Part shown: piece after piece, positions 26,045 to 33,801 of the stretch | Position numbering within the stretch: the stretch's first letter is position 1 | Layout: the number at the start of each line of letters is the position of its first letter | Assembly: GCF_009857605.1 (NCBI RefSeq) | Contig: NZ_WWCT01000026.1 | Location: 28,969-92,968 of the forward strand | Length of the DNA stretch: 64,000 nucleotides | Reading direction: 5' to 3' | Source of the DNA: Duganella levis | GTDB lineage: Bacteria; Pseudomonadota; Gammaproteobacteria; Burkholderiales; Burkholderiaceae_D | Program-made: the position numbers and the translations under genes | The notes under the pieces: generated by a model | Told to the model about the DNA's origin: nothing | Seen by the model: only the letters and a program-made list of their open reading frames with translations | The model's database searches: none

Positions 26045-27066
26045 CAGGCAAGCATGGCGGCGTAAATCACCTCGTCGGCGGCGATATCCTGCAAGGCCTT
26101 GTGGCCCAGCACCTGGTCCACCTGCGCCGGACTGAAGCCGTCGCCGGGACGCTTGAAGTCCAGATCTTCCGCGGTGATAACGGCACCGGCGGCAATTGCG
26201 CGGCGCGACACCACGCTGCGGCGCATATTGCGGCGCTGCGCCAGTTCGGCCTCGGAAACCACGCGCTCGAACGAACCGAGCGACTCCCACGCTTCGCGGC
26301 AGGAGATAATCATGGCGCCAAAAGCGTCCGGCTCCATCGCCATCTGGTTGTCCATGCCGATCTTGCCGGCATCCAGCGTGAAGTGCTTTTCAATCACCGG
26401 CGCCCCCAGTGCCACCGCCGCAGTCGGCGTGGCCGCGCCCAGCGTGTGGTCGGAATAGCCGATCACCAGGTCCGGATGGCGCTCGCGCAGCGTCAGCATA
26501 TTGTTCAGGTTGATCGTGGACGGCGCGGCCGGGTAAATCGACACGCAATGCAGCACGCACACATTGTCGTTGCCGGCGGCGCGGATGCAGCGCACCGCGC
26601 GGTCGATCTCGTCCTGGTCGGCCATGCCGGTGGACAGGATGATGGCGGTGCCGGTGCGGGCGATGTACTCCAGGTACGGCAGGTTGTCGATCTCCATCGA
26701 GGCGATCTTGATGAAAGGCACGCCGCACTCTTGCAGCAGGAAATCCACCTCGTCGCGCGAATACGGCGTCGATGCAAACGCAATCCCCTGCGCGCGCGCA
26801 AACTCGGCCAGCTCCTTCTGCTGCTCCGACGAGAACGAGAACTTGTCGACAAAGCGCTTGGCCACCGGATTCTGCCGGTAGTAGGTGGTGGAATACAGCG
26901 TGCTGGCCGACCACGACTGGAACTTGACGCAATCGCAGCCGGCCGCCTTGGCCGCCACGATCATGTCCTTGGCGATGTCCACCTTGCCGAAATGGCTGGT
27001 GTTGAGCTCAGCAATAAAATACGGCTTGCCGTGGTTCTCGAGGATGATGCCGTCATTCAACTTCAT
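26044..27066 (-). CDS. NeuB/PseI/LegI-like PEP-condensing synthase
   Basis: 340 residues. N-terminal TIM barrel of the NeuB family (IAELNTSHFGKVDIAKDMI, CDCVKFQSW, STPYSRDEVDFL, IKIASMEI, ILSTGMADQDEI, LHCVSIYP, IGYSDHT, EKHFTLD) and a C-terminal SAF/antifreeze-like domain (about 275-340; RRSVVSRRAIAAGAVIT). Family members add PEP to an aldose such as ManNAc to make nonulosonic acids. No NeuA/CMP-transferase, NeuC epimerase or other nonulosonic gene is present in the operon, so the acceptor could be another aldehyde. Confidence 0.85.
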   Translation of the reverse strand: MKLNDGIILENHGKPYFIAELNTSHFGKVDIAKDMIVAAKAAGCDCVKFQSWSASTLYSTTYYRQNPVAKRFVDKFSFSSEQQKELAEFARAQGIAFASTPYSRDEVDFLLQECGVPFIKIASMEIDNLPYLEYIARTGTAIILSTGMADQDEIDRAVRCIRAAGNDNVCVLHCVSIYPAAPSTINLNNMLTLRERHPDLVIGYSDHTLGAATPTAAVALGAPVIEKHFTLDAGKIGMDNQMAMEPDAFGAMIISCREAWESLGSFERVVSEAELAQRRNMRRSVVSRRAIAAGAVITAEDLDFKRPGDGFSPAQVDQVLGHKALQDIAADEVIYAAMLA

Positions 27067-27075
27067 GATCTGCCC

Positions 27076-28848
27076 TTATTGATCGATGGTCTGCACTATC
27101 ATTTCGGCGAGGAACGCATCGCGCTCCAGGAACGGCCACTGGTCTTCCAGCGGGCGGCGCACGAACTTGCCGCTGCTGTTTTTCGCGTGCGACACCTCGA
27201 TATATTCCTGGTCGTCCTTGCCCATGATTTCGCACAGCACCGCGCCGTCGCTGCGCAGCACCTGGCGCAAGCCCTCCGCCAGGCCGGCGATGCCGTCAAT
27301 GCGCACGTAGCCGAAATCGAACAGCGCCGCCACCTTCTCGAAGCTGGGTACGGTCACGCCGTTGCCGGGATCGGTGCCGATGGTGCGGTTGCGGAACAGC
27401 TCTTTCTGGCGGCGGCGGATGATGGAGTACACATTGTTGTTCACCACGATCAGCTTGAGCGGGATCTTGTGCGCGCGGATGGTTTCCAGCTCCTGCATAT
27501 TCATCATGAAGGAACCGTCGCCGACCACCACCACGGTCTGGCGCTGCGCATCGGCCACGCCCAGCACGGCCGGGATGGAAAAGCCCATCGCGCCCTGTGA
27601 CACCGGATGGATGGCGCGGCGGCTGCCGCCAAAGTTCAGGTTGGACGGCAGGATCACCTCGATCAGACCGGAGTCGGTGATGACGATGGCGTCATCGTCC
27701 AGCTCGGCGGACAAGGCGTTGGTCAGGTCGTACAGGTCGACCCGGTCGGTGGAGGCGAAATACGGCTCGACGGCGTACTGCGCCTTCCAGCGCGCGCAGG
27801 TGGCCACCCAGGCGGCGGTGTCGCCGGCGATGCGCTGCGGGCCCAGGCGCGGGAACAGCGTCGCCAGGTCCTGCAGCACCATGCGGTCGATGCGCAGCTC
27901 GTTCTTGCTGTGCTCGTCGGGATCGATGTCCACCACGATGGTCCTGGCGTCGCGCGCAAACTTGCACAAATCGACGCCGGTCGTGATCGACGACAGGCGG
28001 TTGCCCAGCACCACCAGGCAGTCGGCGTTTTGCACGGCGAAGGCGCCGGCGCGCGAGCAGCCCATGCTGCCCAGCGAGCCCACCGACAGCGGCCGCGACA
28101 GCGGATAGCAGTCGGCCGAGCTGGGGGTGTAGACCACGGGAATCTGATTGGTTTCGGCAAACGCGGCCAGCTCGGCCAGGCGACCGGCCGCGCGCAGGCC
28201 AGAGCCGATCAGCAGCACCGGCCGCTGCGCCTGCGCCAGCGCCGCGCGCAGGTAGTCGATATCGTCCTGCGGCGCCTCCACCGGCACTACCTCGGGCGTG
28301 AAGCCGGGCAGCTCATCCGGCTCGATCTGCGCGCTTTGCAGGTCCAGCGGGATATCCAGCCAGACCGGCCCCTTCTTGCCTTCGCTGGCCAGGTACAGCG
28401 CCTGCTCCAGATGGCGGCGGATGTCGCGCGGATCGGTCACGGTCACCGCATACTTGGTGACGGACTTGACGATCTCGACAATGTTGGCTTCCTGCTGGCC
28501 GTAGGTGCGCAGCTTGTGGCCAGTGTAATAGGTGGTTTCCTTGAGCACGTTCTGGCCGGAGATGAACACCACCGGCAAGCCGTCCTGGTAGGCGCTGAGC
28601 ACGCCGGTGACGGCGTTGGTCGAGGCGCAGCCGGTCGACACCAGGCACACGCCCGGCGCATTGTGCAGCTGCGCGCGCGCGGTGGCGGCGTAGGCGCCGG
28701 CCTGTTCATGGTGCACGCAAACCGGGCGCAGCCGCTTGCACTTGGCCACGGCGTCGGTCAGGAACAGCGCACCACGGCCGGTGACCATGAACACCGTGTC
28801 GGCGCCATGGTCGGCCAGCGTCTCGAACACATAGTCGGCCAGCCTCAT
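27076..28848 (-). CDS. Thiamine diphosphate-dependent enzyme, acetolactate synthase-like
   Basis: 590 residues with the three-domain POX/ALS layout. N-terminal domain has the catalytic Glu motif VHHEQAGAYAATARA; the C-terminal domain has the ThDP/Mg motif VVGDGSFMMNMQELETI ending in VNNN. Such enzymes decarboxylate 2-keto acids or ligate them to aldehydes. Start ATG 28848 overlaps the dehydratase stop by ATGA. Amid LuxC and NeuB-like genes, carboligation or decarboxylation of the cluster's keto acid or aldehyde is a reasonable role. It is unlikely to be the housekeeping IlvB because no IlvN subunit is present. Confidence 0.85.
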   Translation of the reverse strand: MRLADYVFETLADHGADTVFMVTGRGALFLTDAVAKCKRLRPVCVHHEQAGAYAATARAQLHNAPGVCLVSTGCASTNAVTGVLSAYQDGLPVVFISGQNVLKETTYYTGHKLRTYGQQEANIVEIVKSVTKYAVTVTDPRDIRRHLEQALYLASEGKKGPVWLDIPLDLQSAQIEPDELPGFTPEVVPVEAPQDDIDYLRAALAQAQRPVLLIGSGLRAAGRLAELAAFAETNQIPVVYTPSSADCYPLSRPLSVGSLGSMGCSRAGAFAVQNADCLVVLGNRLSSITTGVDLCKFARDARTIVVDIDPDEHSKNELRIDRMVLQDLATLFPRLGPQRIAGDTAAWVATCARWKAQYAVEPYFASTDRVDLYDLTNALSAELDDDAIVITDSGLIEVILPSNLNFGGSRRAIHPVSQGAMGFSIPAVLGVADAQRQTVVVVGDGSFMMNMQELETIRAHKIPLKLIVVNNNVYSIIRRRQKELFRNRTIGTDPGNGVTVPSFEKVAALFDFGYVRIDGIAGLAEGLRQVLRSDGAVLCEIMGKDDQEYIEVSHAKNSSGKFVRRPLEDQWPFLERDAFLAEMIVQTIDQ

Positions 28849-29318
28849 GCGGCACCCTTGGGCTTGAACTGGTCCAGGATGTCCGGCACGGCCACCACGA
28901 AGTCGGCCGAGCAAGCCGGCGCGTCACCGACAAAGCTGACCGCGCTGCCGGTGGCGATGCCGCGCCGGAACGAGGTCAGCGTGGCGTGCACGGTCAGCGT
29001 ATCGCCCGGCACGATCTTGCGCTTGAACTTGACGTTGTTAATGCTCAGGAAATTGGTTTTCTTGCCCCGGAGTTCGTCCTGCGACAAAAAGCTCATGATG
29101 AAAGTCTGCACCAGCGACTCGACCTGGATAAAACCCGGCACATTGGGTTCGTCGTCGAAGTGCGCCGGGAAAAACCATTCGTTGTAGGTGAAGCATTTCA
29201 CGGCCGAAGCTTTTTCGCCGGGAATGACGTCAAACACGCGGTCGACGAACAGCAGCGGATGCCGGTTGCGCTGGCAGGCCTTGATGCCGTTGATATCGAA
29301 TTCCAGAGGCAAGGTCAT
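28845..29318 (-). CDS. FabZ-like hotdog dehydratase
   Basis: 157 residues of FabA/FabZ-type hotdog fold. RHPLLFVDRVFDVIPGEKA is the usual N-terminal strand, and the catalytic pair appears in HFDDEPNVPGFIQVESLVQ (His about 73, Glu about 87). It would dehydrate a 3-hydroxyacyl-ACP made by the operon's ketosynthase and reductase. 2 nt separate it from the acyl carrier protein gene; it overlaps the TPP enzyme by 4 nt. Confidence 0.82.
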   Translation of the reverse strand: MTLPLEFDINGIKACQRNRHPLLFVDRVFDVIPGEKASAVKCFTYNEWFFPAHFDDEPNVPGFIQVESLVQTFIMSFLSQDELRGKKTNFLSINNVKFKRKIVPGDTLTVHATLTSFRRGIATGSAVSFVGDAPACSADFVVAVPDILDQFKPKGAA

Positions 29319-29320
29319 GG

Positions 29321-29554
29321 TCAGATCACCACGTTGTACTTGGCCAGGATCGTGATCCCCTTCTTGAAGCTGGAGAAGTCGATGATGTCGTCCACGTCCA
29401 GCTCGATGCCGAAGGCGTCTTCCAGCGCAGCCATCAGCTGCATGTGGCCGACGCTGTCCCAGTCGGGAATGGCCTGGTAGATCAGTTGTTCGACGTCGCC
29501 GTCGTACTGGAACGATTCTTTAAAAATGCTCTGGTACTTTTCGAGATTGCTCAT
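29321..29554 (-). CDS. Acyl carrier protein 1
   Basis: 77 residues, acidic, with the phosphopantetheine attachment motif DWDSVGHMQLMAALEDAF; Ser34 is the expected site. The LxxF/helix pattern after the motif fits ACPs. It lies 1 nt downstream of a second, divergent ACP gene. Housekeeping AcpP normally has DSLDTVEL, so this is a pathway-dedicated carrier. Confidence 0.85.
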   Translation of the reverse strand: MSNLEKYQSIFKESFQYDGDVEQLIYQAIPDWDSVGHMQLMAALEDAFGIELDVDDIIDFSSFKKGITILAKYNVVI

Positions 29555-29555
29555 A

Positions 29556-29780
29556 TTATTTTTCCATTACCTTAAAAACGTCTGCAACTATTTTCATGTG
29601 GCGGATCTGGGTGCCGTCCACGTCGGCGCGGCCGAAATGCTCTTCCAGCAGGGCGATCAGCGACAGCACGGCCATCGAATCCCAGGTCGGGTAGGCATCC
29701 AGCGGCGTCTCGGCCGTGACTTCGGCCGCATCCACTTCCAGCATTTCGGCCAGCAGCCGGGTTTTTTCCGCAATATCCAT
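29556..29780 (-). CDS. Acyl carrier protein 2
   Basis: 74 residues, acidic, with TWDSMAVLSLIALLEEHFG; Ser35 is the expected phosphopantetheine site. Sequence differs strongly from ACP 1 apart from the helix 2 motif, suggesting each carries a different intermediate (for example starter versus elongated chain). Preceded by a good AAGGAG. Confidence 0.82.
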   Translation of the reverse strand: MDIAEKTRLLAEMLEVDAAEVTAETPLDAYPTWDSMAVLSLIALLEEHFGRADVDGTQIRHMKIVADVFKVMEK

Positions 29781-29808
29781 CTGTACTCTCCTTGTTGTTA
29801 TCCGACGG

Positions 29809-30438
29809 TTATCCGATGATTTTGGCCGGATTCCCCATCAGTTTGGACTTTTCCCCCACACTTTTGAACACCACCGCGCCGGCGCACAGGTAACTCTCCG
29901 CCCCCACCACAGTGGACGGAATCACCTTGGCGCCGGTGCCAACAAAGCTCAGCTCGCCCAGCTGGACGTTGCCGGCCAGGTCGCAATAACTCATGATGGC
30001 GCAGTACGGCGCCACCTGCGCATCGTGCCCCACGCCCGAATGGGCATTCATCATGACGCCGTCGCCCAGCGCGGCATTGGCCGCCACGATGCAGTAGGCC
30101 TGCACCAGGATCGCCTCGCCCAGCCCCGCATGGGCCGACACCAGCGCGCTCGGGTGCAGCACGTTGGGGAAGGCAAACCGTCCCCGGTACTGCTGGTGCA
30201 GCCGCTGGCGCGCCGCCGGCGCCGCGATGCCGAGGATGATCCCGACCTGGCCCGCCAGGCCCGCCAGCGCTTCCGCGCCGCCCAGCACCGGCACGCCGTT
30301 GACCAGGCTGCCCGGCGCCTTGACCTCGTCAATAAAACCGCGCAGCGTGAAGCGCGCCGCGCCGGCGTTGATGGCGTCCAGCGTGTCGCAAATTTCCCGC
30401 CCCAGCCCGCCGGCGCCAAAAATCACTACATCCATCAT
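29809..30438 (-). CDS. NeuD/PglD-like acyltransferase (left-handed beta helix)
   Basis: 209 residues. N-terminal Rossmann-like half (MMDVVIFGAGGLGREICDTL) and C-terminal hexapeptide-repeat half (about 85-205) with the likely catalytic His in NAHSGVGHDAQV. Same architecture as NeuD/PglD, which acetylate amino sugars or sialic acids. In this operon it may acylate a sugar, using acetyl-CoA or an acyl-ACP. Its pairing with a NeuB-like gene mirrors sialic-acid loci, but CMP-activation genes are missing. Confidence 0.8.
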   Translation of the reverse strand: MMDVVIFGAGGLGREICDTLDAINAGAARFTLRGFIDEVKAPGSLVNGVPVLGGAEALAGLAGQVGIILGIAAPAARQRLHQQYRGRFAFPNVLHPSALVSAHAGLGEAILVQAYCIVAANAALGDGVMMNAHSGVGHDAQVAPYCAIMSYCDLAGNVQLGELSFVGTGAKVIPSTVVGAESYLCAGAVVFKSVGEKSKLMGNPAKIIG

Positions 30439-30456
30439 GGTTGCGCTCTCACCGCT

Positions 30457-31578
30457 TTAACTGTTAACCAGGCTCTTGGTCTCATTGTGCAGGTTGTCGA
30501 TGTTGTCGTCAAAGTAAGTGTCGCAGATGCGGACTTTGAAGACCCGGGTGTTGCGCAGAGTAATCACGCCCACCCCCAGCGACAGACCAATACCAAAGCC
30601 GCACACGGAAATAGTTTCGCTGACGTCGGCGTCGGCGTCGTGCGCGTAGCAGTCGTTGATGGTCAGCGGAATGGTGGCGGCGCCGGTGTTGCCGTAGCGG
30701 TCTATGCTGATCGGCATTTTATCGTCACTGATGCCCACCCGCTTGGCGATATTCTTCATGATAAAGACATTCGCCTGGTGCAGCACGTGGCGGTCCAGCT
30801 GACTGTAGTCGAGGCCGAAATCGGCCTTGAAATCCTTTACCAGCTTGGGTACTTCGGTGATGGAAAAGCGGAACACATCGGCGCCGTTCATATAACCGTC
30901 GTAGTCGGACCGCGACACCTCCGGCTCGCGCTCGGTACGCTCGGCCGAGCCGATGCGGTGCCGGTAGCCGCCGTACGGCACGATCAGGCTGCGGTAGCCC
31001 TGGCCGATGGTGCGCAGTTTGAACATGGCGCGGTCGCTGCTGGCCTCATCCTTGTCGATCAGCAGCGCCGAGCCGGCGTCATACGACAGCATGACCAGGC
31101 CGCGGTCTTGCGGCGAGCAATGCTTGCTGACGGTGTCGCCGCACAGCAGCAGCACCCGCTGGATGCCGCTGTTGGCCAGATAGGACAGCGCCGCACTGAT
31201 GCCGTACACAAAGCCCGAGCAGGCCAGGTTGATGTCATAGGCCAGGCAGTCTTCCGACAGCCCCAGCCGCGCTTGCAACACGCAAGCTGTGGACGGCGCC
31301 ACGTAATCGGGGGTCTGGCTGACGAACAGCAAGGCGTCGATCGACGCGCGCTCAATGCCCAGCTCGTTGATGATGGTGTTGGCCGCGTGCTCGCACAGGT
31401 CGGAGGTGGTGGTGTACTCATCGGCCAGGTGGCCCTGCACCACGCCGACATTCTTGATGATCTTGTCGACCACGTCCTGGCCGTACTGGGCGGCAAAATC
31501 GTTGCTGGTGCGCACATGGCTGGGCACACTGCTGGCCACCGCCGCGATACGGTAATTGGCGAAACTAAGATTTGCCAT
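30457..31578 (-). CDS. Ketoacyl-ACP synthase III (FabH-like)
   Basis: 373 residues from ATG 31578. Catalytic triad visible: Cys120 in DINLACSGFVYG, His in DRHVLHQANVFI (about 284) and Asn in DRYGNTGAATIP (about 315). KAS III enzymes start chains by condensing an acyl-CoA with malonyl-ACP, or transfer acyl groups. It is longer than housekeeping FabH (about 320) and has an additional C-terminal extension. Stop of the SDR gene is 1 nt upstream. Likely provides the operon's carbon-carbon bond with the dedicated ACPs. Confidence 0.87.
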   Translation of the reverse strand: MANLSFANYRIAAVASSVPSHVRTSNDFAAQYGQDVVDKIIKNVGVVQGHLADEYTTTSDLCEHAANTIINELGIERASIDALLFVSQTPDYVAPSTACVLQARLGLSEDCLAYDINLACSGFVYGISAALSYLANSGIQRVLLLCGDTVSKHCSPQDRGLVMLSYDAGSALLIDKDEASSDRAMFKLRTIGQGYRSLIVPYGGYRHRIGSAERTEREPEVSRSDYDGYMNGADVFRFSITEVPKLVKDFKADFGLDYSQLDRHVLHQANVFIMKNIAKRVGISDDKMPISIDRYGNTGAATIPLTINDCYAHDADADVSETISVCGFGIGLSLGVGVITLRNTRVFKVRICDTYFDDNIDNLHNETKSLVNS

Positions 31579-31579
31579 G

Positions 31580-32320
31580 TTAAAACACCTTTCCGGCCGG
31601 TCCGCCGCCATCGATCTTGATTTGCGTTCCCACGATATGCCGCGCCTGATCCGATAACAAGAAGGCAATCAGGCTGGCGATCTCTTCCGGCTGGGCCATG
31701 CCGTTCAGCTGCAGGCGCTCCACCTCGGCCTTATCGGCCATGCCGATGCGGCGCATCCAGCGCTGCGTCATCTCGGTGTCGACGATGCCGGGCTTGACGG
31801 CGTTGATGCGGATGCGCTTGGCGGCGAGCTCCTTGGCCAGCACGCGCACCGTCGCCTCCAGCGCCGCCTTGGACGCCGCATACATGGTCTGCCCGACGCC
31901 GCCGTTATCGGAGGCAATCGACGAGATGGCGACGACACTGGTGTCGTAGTCATCGGTTTTTTTCTTTGCTTTGTCGATGAGTTTGAGTATCTCAACGAAC
32001 GCATATACATGCAAACGCATCAGGTGATCGAACTTGTCGTAGCGGACCAGCTTGATCGGTTCGACCGATTCCAGGCCTGCCGCGTGAACAAAACCGTCGA
32101 TGCGCGCCGGCAGCTGCGGCGCCAGCGCGGCCAGGCTGTCGAGGTCGGCCAGATCCAGCGCCACGCAGGTGCTGCTTGCGCGCAGACCGGCGGCCAGCGC
32201 AGCCAGCTTGTCCGGCACGCGCCCGACCAGGATCAGGTGGTTGCCTTCGCTGTCCAGTTTTTGCACCAGGGACCGGCCGATGCCCGAAGTGGCGCCGGTA
32301 ACGATGATGTTTTTGTTCAT
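31580..32320 (-). CDS. SDR oxidoreductase, FabG-like ketoacyl reductase
   Basis: 246 residues. Nucleotide motif TGATSGIGRSL at the N-terminus and catalytic YAASKAALE (Tyr and Lys about residues 148 and 152) with an upstream Ser in SSIASDNGG. Reduces a keto group with NAD(P)H, expected to be the 3-ketoacyl-ACP from the adjacent KAS III. 1-nt spacing to KAS III implies coupled translation. Confidence 0.85.
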   Translation of the reverse strand: MNKNIIVTGATSGIGRSLVQKLDSEGNHLILVGRVPDKLAALAAGLRASSTCVALDLADLDSLAALAPQLPARIDGFVHAAGLESVEPIKLVRYDKFDHLMRLHVYAFVEILKLIDKAKKKTDDYDTSVVAISSIASDNGGVGQTMYAASKAALEATVRVLAKELAAKRIRINAVKPGIVDTEMTQRWMRRIGMADKAEVERLQLNGMAQPEEIASLIAFLLSDQARHIVGTQIKIDGGGPAGKVF

Positions 32321-32336
32321 TAATTCGCAAGCAGCC

Positions 32337-33737
32337 TTATTGATTTAAAGCATTATAATTCACCTTGCCGTTGGCCAAACGGGGAATCTCAGCGATAAAA
32401 GCGCAGCTGATCGCGCTACGGTGCAGGCCCAGTTGCCGCGAAACGAAGGCCAGCAGGCCGTCGCGCCCGGCCTCGCCCGCGCAGGCGATGCGCAGGTGGT
32501 CGTCCTGGCCATGGCAGACGAACTCGCAGCCCGGATAGGCCGCCTGCAGCAGCGCTTCCACCTCGTCCAGCGAGACGCGGTTGCCAAATACCTTCACAAA
32601 GCGCTTGAGGCGGCCGCTGATGTAGTAGCAGCCGTCCTCGTCGCGGTAGGCGACGTCGCCGGTCGCCAGGCGGCCGCCCCATTCGTCACCGCGCGCCAGG
32701 TCGGCCGCGCCGCTGGCGTAGCCCAGTGCCACATTCGCGCCGTAGTAGACCAGTTCGCCAGGCACCCGCGGGTCCGCGATCAGTTGGCCGTCGGCGTCAA
32801 TCAGTTCGAAGCGTCCACCGGGGATGGCGTGGCCGATGCTGCCCAGCTTGCGTTCCAGCCAGGCGGCCGGCAGATAAGCCATGCGCGCGCTGGCCTCGGT
32901 CTGGCCATACATCACAAAGCAGGGCCAGCCTTTCTCGGCCGACAGCCGCTGCAGGTAGGCCAGGCCCTGCTCGCTCATCTTGCCGCCGGCCTGGCTCAGG
33001 TAGCGCAGCGCCGGCAGCTCGAAGCGCTCGAACTTGATGCGCTTGAGCATATCGTAGGTATAGGGCACGCCGGACAGCGAGGTCACCCGCTGCTGCTGCA
33101 GCAGTTCCCAGAACTCGCGGCTGAGCGGCGTCAGCGTGGTGACCTGGATCGCCGCGCCTGCCAGCAGATGGGTGTGCACAATCGACAGACCGAAGGAGTA
33201 ACTGAAGGGTAAGGTGGTGACCGCCACGTCATCGGCGCGGATAGCCAGATAGGCGGTGATGGCGGCCGCATTGGCCAGCAGATTGGCGCGACTCAGGCGC
33301 ACCAGCTTGCTGCTGCCGGTCGAGCCGGACGTGGTGAGCAGCAGTTGCAGCTGCGCGTCCAGCACTGTCGGCGCCTCCGCCAGCGCAGTTTTCAGCAATA
33401 CATAGTGGCCAAAGCGGTACACCGGCGTGGCGTCCGCCAGCTCGCCGCTGCGCGCATTGTCCAGCCAGACATAACCGGGACGGTAGGCCGCCGCTAGGGC
33501 CTGCACTGCCGCCGCTTGCTGGCCGGCCTCGATCAGCAGCGGTACCTGCCCCTGCACCATCAGGGCGATGTACCCCATCAGGGACGGCACGCTGTTTTCG
33601 CACAGGCACAGCACCAGGTGGCGCCCCTGCACCGCCGCTCCCATACGGTCGGCCTCAAGCTGCACCTCTGCGTAGCTGTACGCCTGGCCGTCGCCTGCAA
33701 GGCAGGGATTATTGGCGTATTGAATTAGATCGAACAT
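32337..33737 (-). CDS. AMP-dependent acyl ligase (ANL superfamily)
   Basis: 466 residues. Adenylation motifs: LLTTSGSTGSSKLVRLSRANL, YGQTEASARMAY, GDVAYRDEDGCYYISGRLKRFVKVFGNRV, and C-terminal Lys in NGKVNYNALNQ. Such enzymes activate a carboxylic acid and load it onto CoA or an ACP, so it probably supplies the starter to the operon's carrier proteins. Together with the LuxE-like protein, the operon encodes two carboxylate-activating enzymes. Confidence 0.85.
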   Translation of the reverse strand: MFDLIQYANNPCLAGDGQAYSYAEVQLEADRMGAAVQGRHLVLCLCENSVPSLMGYIALMVQGQVPLLIEAGQQAAAVQALAAAYRPGYVWLDNARSGELADATPVYRFGHYVLLKTALAEAPTVLDAQLQLLLTTSGSTGSSKLVRLSRANLLANAAAITAYLAIRADDVAVTTLPFSYSFGLSIVHTHLLAGAAIQVTTLTPLSREFWELLQQQRVTSLSGVPYTYDMLKRIKFERFELPALRYLSQAGGKMSEQGLAYLQRLSAEKGWPCFVMYGQTEASARMAYLPAAWLERKLGSIGHAIPGGRFELIDADGQLIADPRVPGELVYYGANVALGYASGAADLARGDEWGGRLATGDVAYRDEDGCYYISGRLKRFVKVFGNRVSLDEVEALLQAAYPGCEFVCHGQDDHLRIACAGEAGRDGLLAFVSRQLGLHRSAISCAFIAEIPRLANGKVNYNALNQ

Positions 33738-33801
33738 GCTACATCATAGCACCGCCTCCGGGGCTTGGCGAACCGCAGCCGGCGCGTTTTGCGGCCAGCC
33801 G

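Noticed and set aside
26101..29187. Two plus-strand open frames of about 500 residues (26101-27600 and 27607-29187)
   Set aside because: They are antisense to the NeuB, TPP enzyme and dehydratase genes. Composition (Arg, His, Gln, Val heavy, no motifs) is that of GC-driven shadow frames.
26044..30438. Ordinary sialic or legionaminic acid biosynthesis locus
   Set aside because: NeuB-like and NeuD-like genes are present, but no cytidylyltransferase, epimerase, aminotransferase or sialyltransferase; the bulk of the operon is acyl chemistry.
29716..31620. 634-residue plus-strand open frame
   Set aside because: Antisense shadow of the NeuD-like and KAS III genes, which have complete catalytic motifs and operon spacing.
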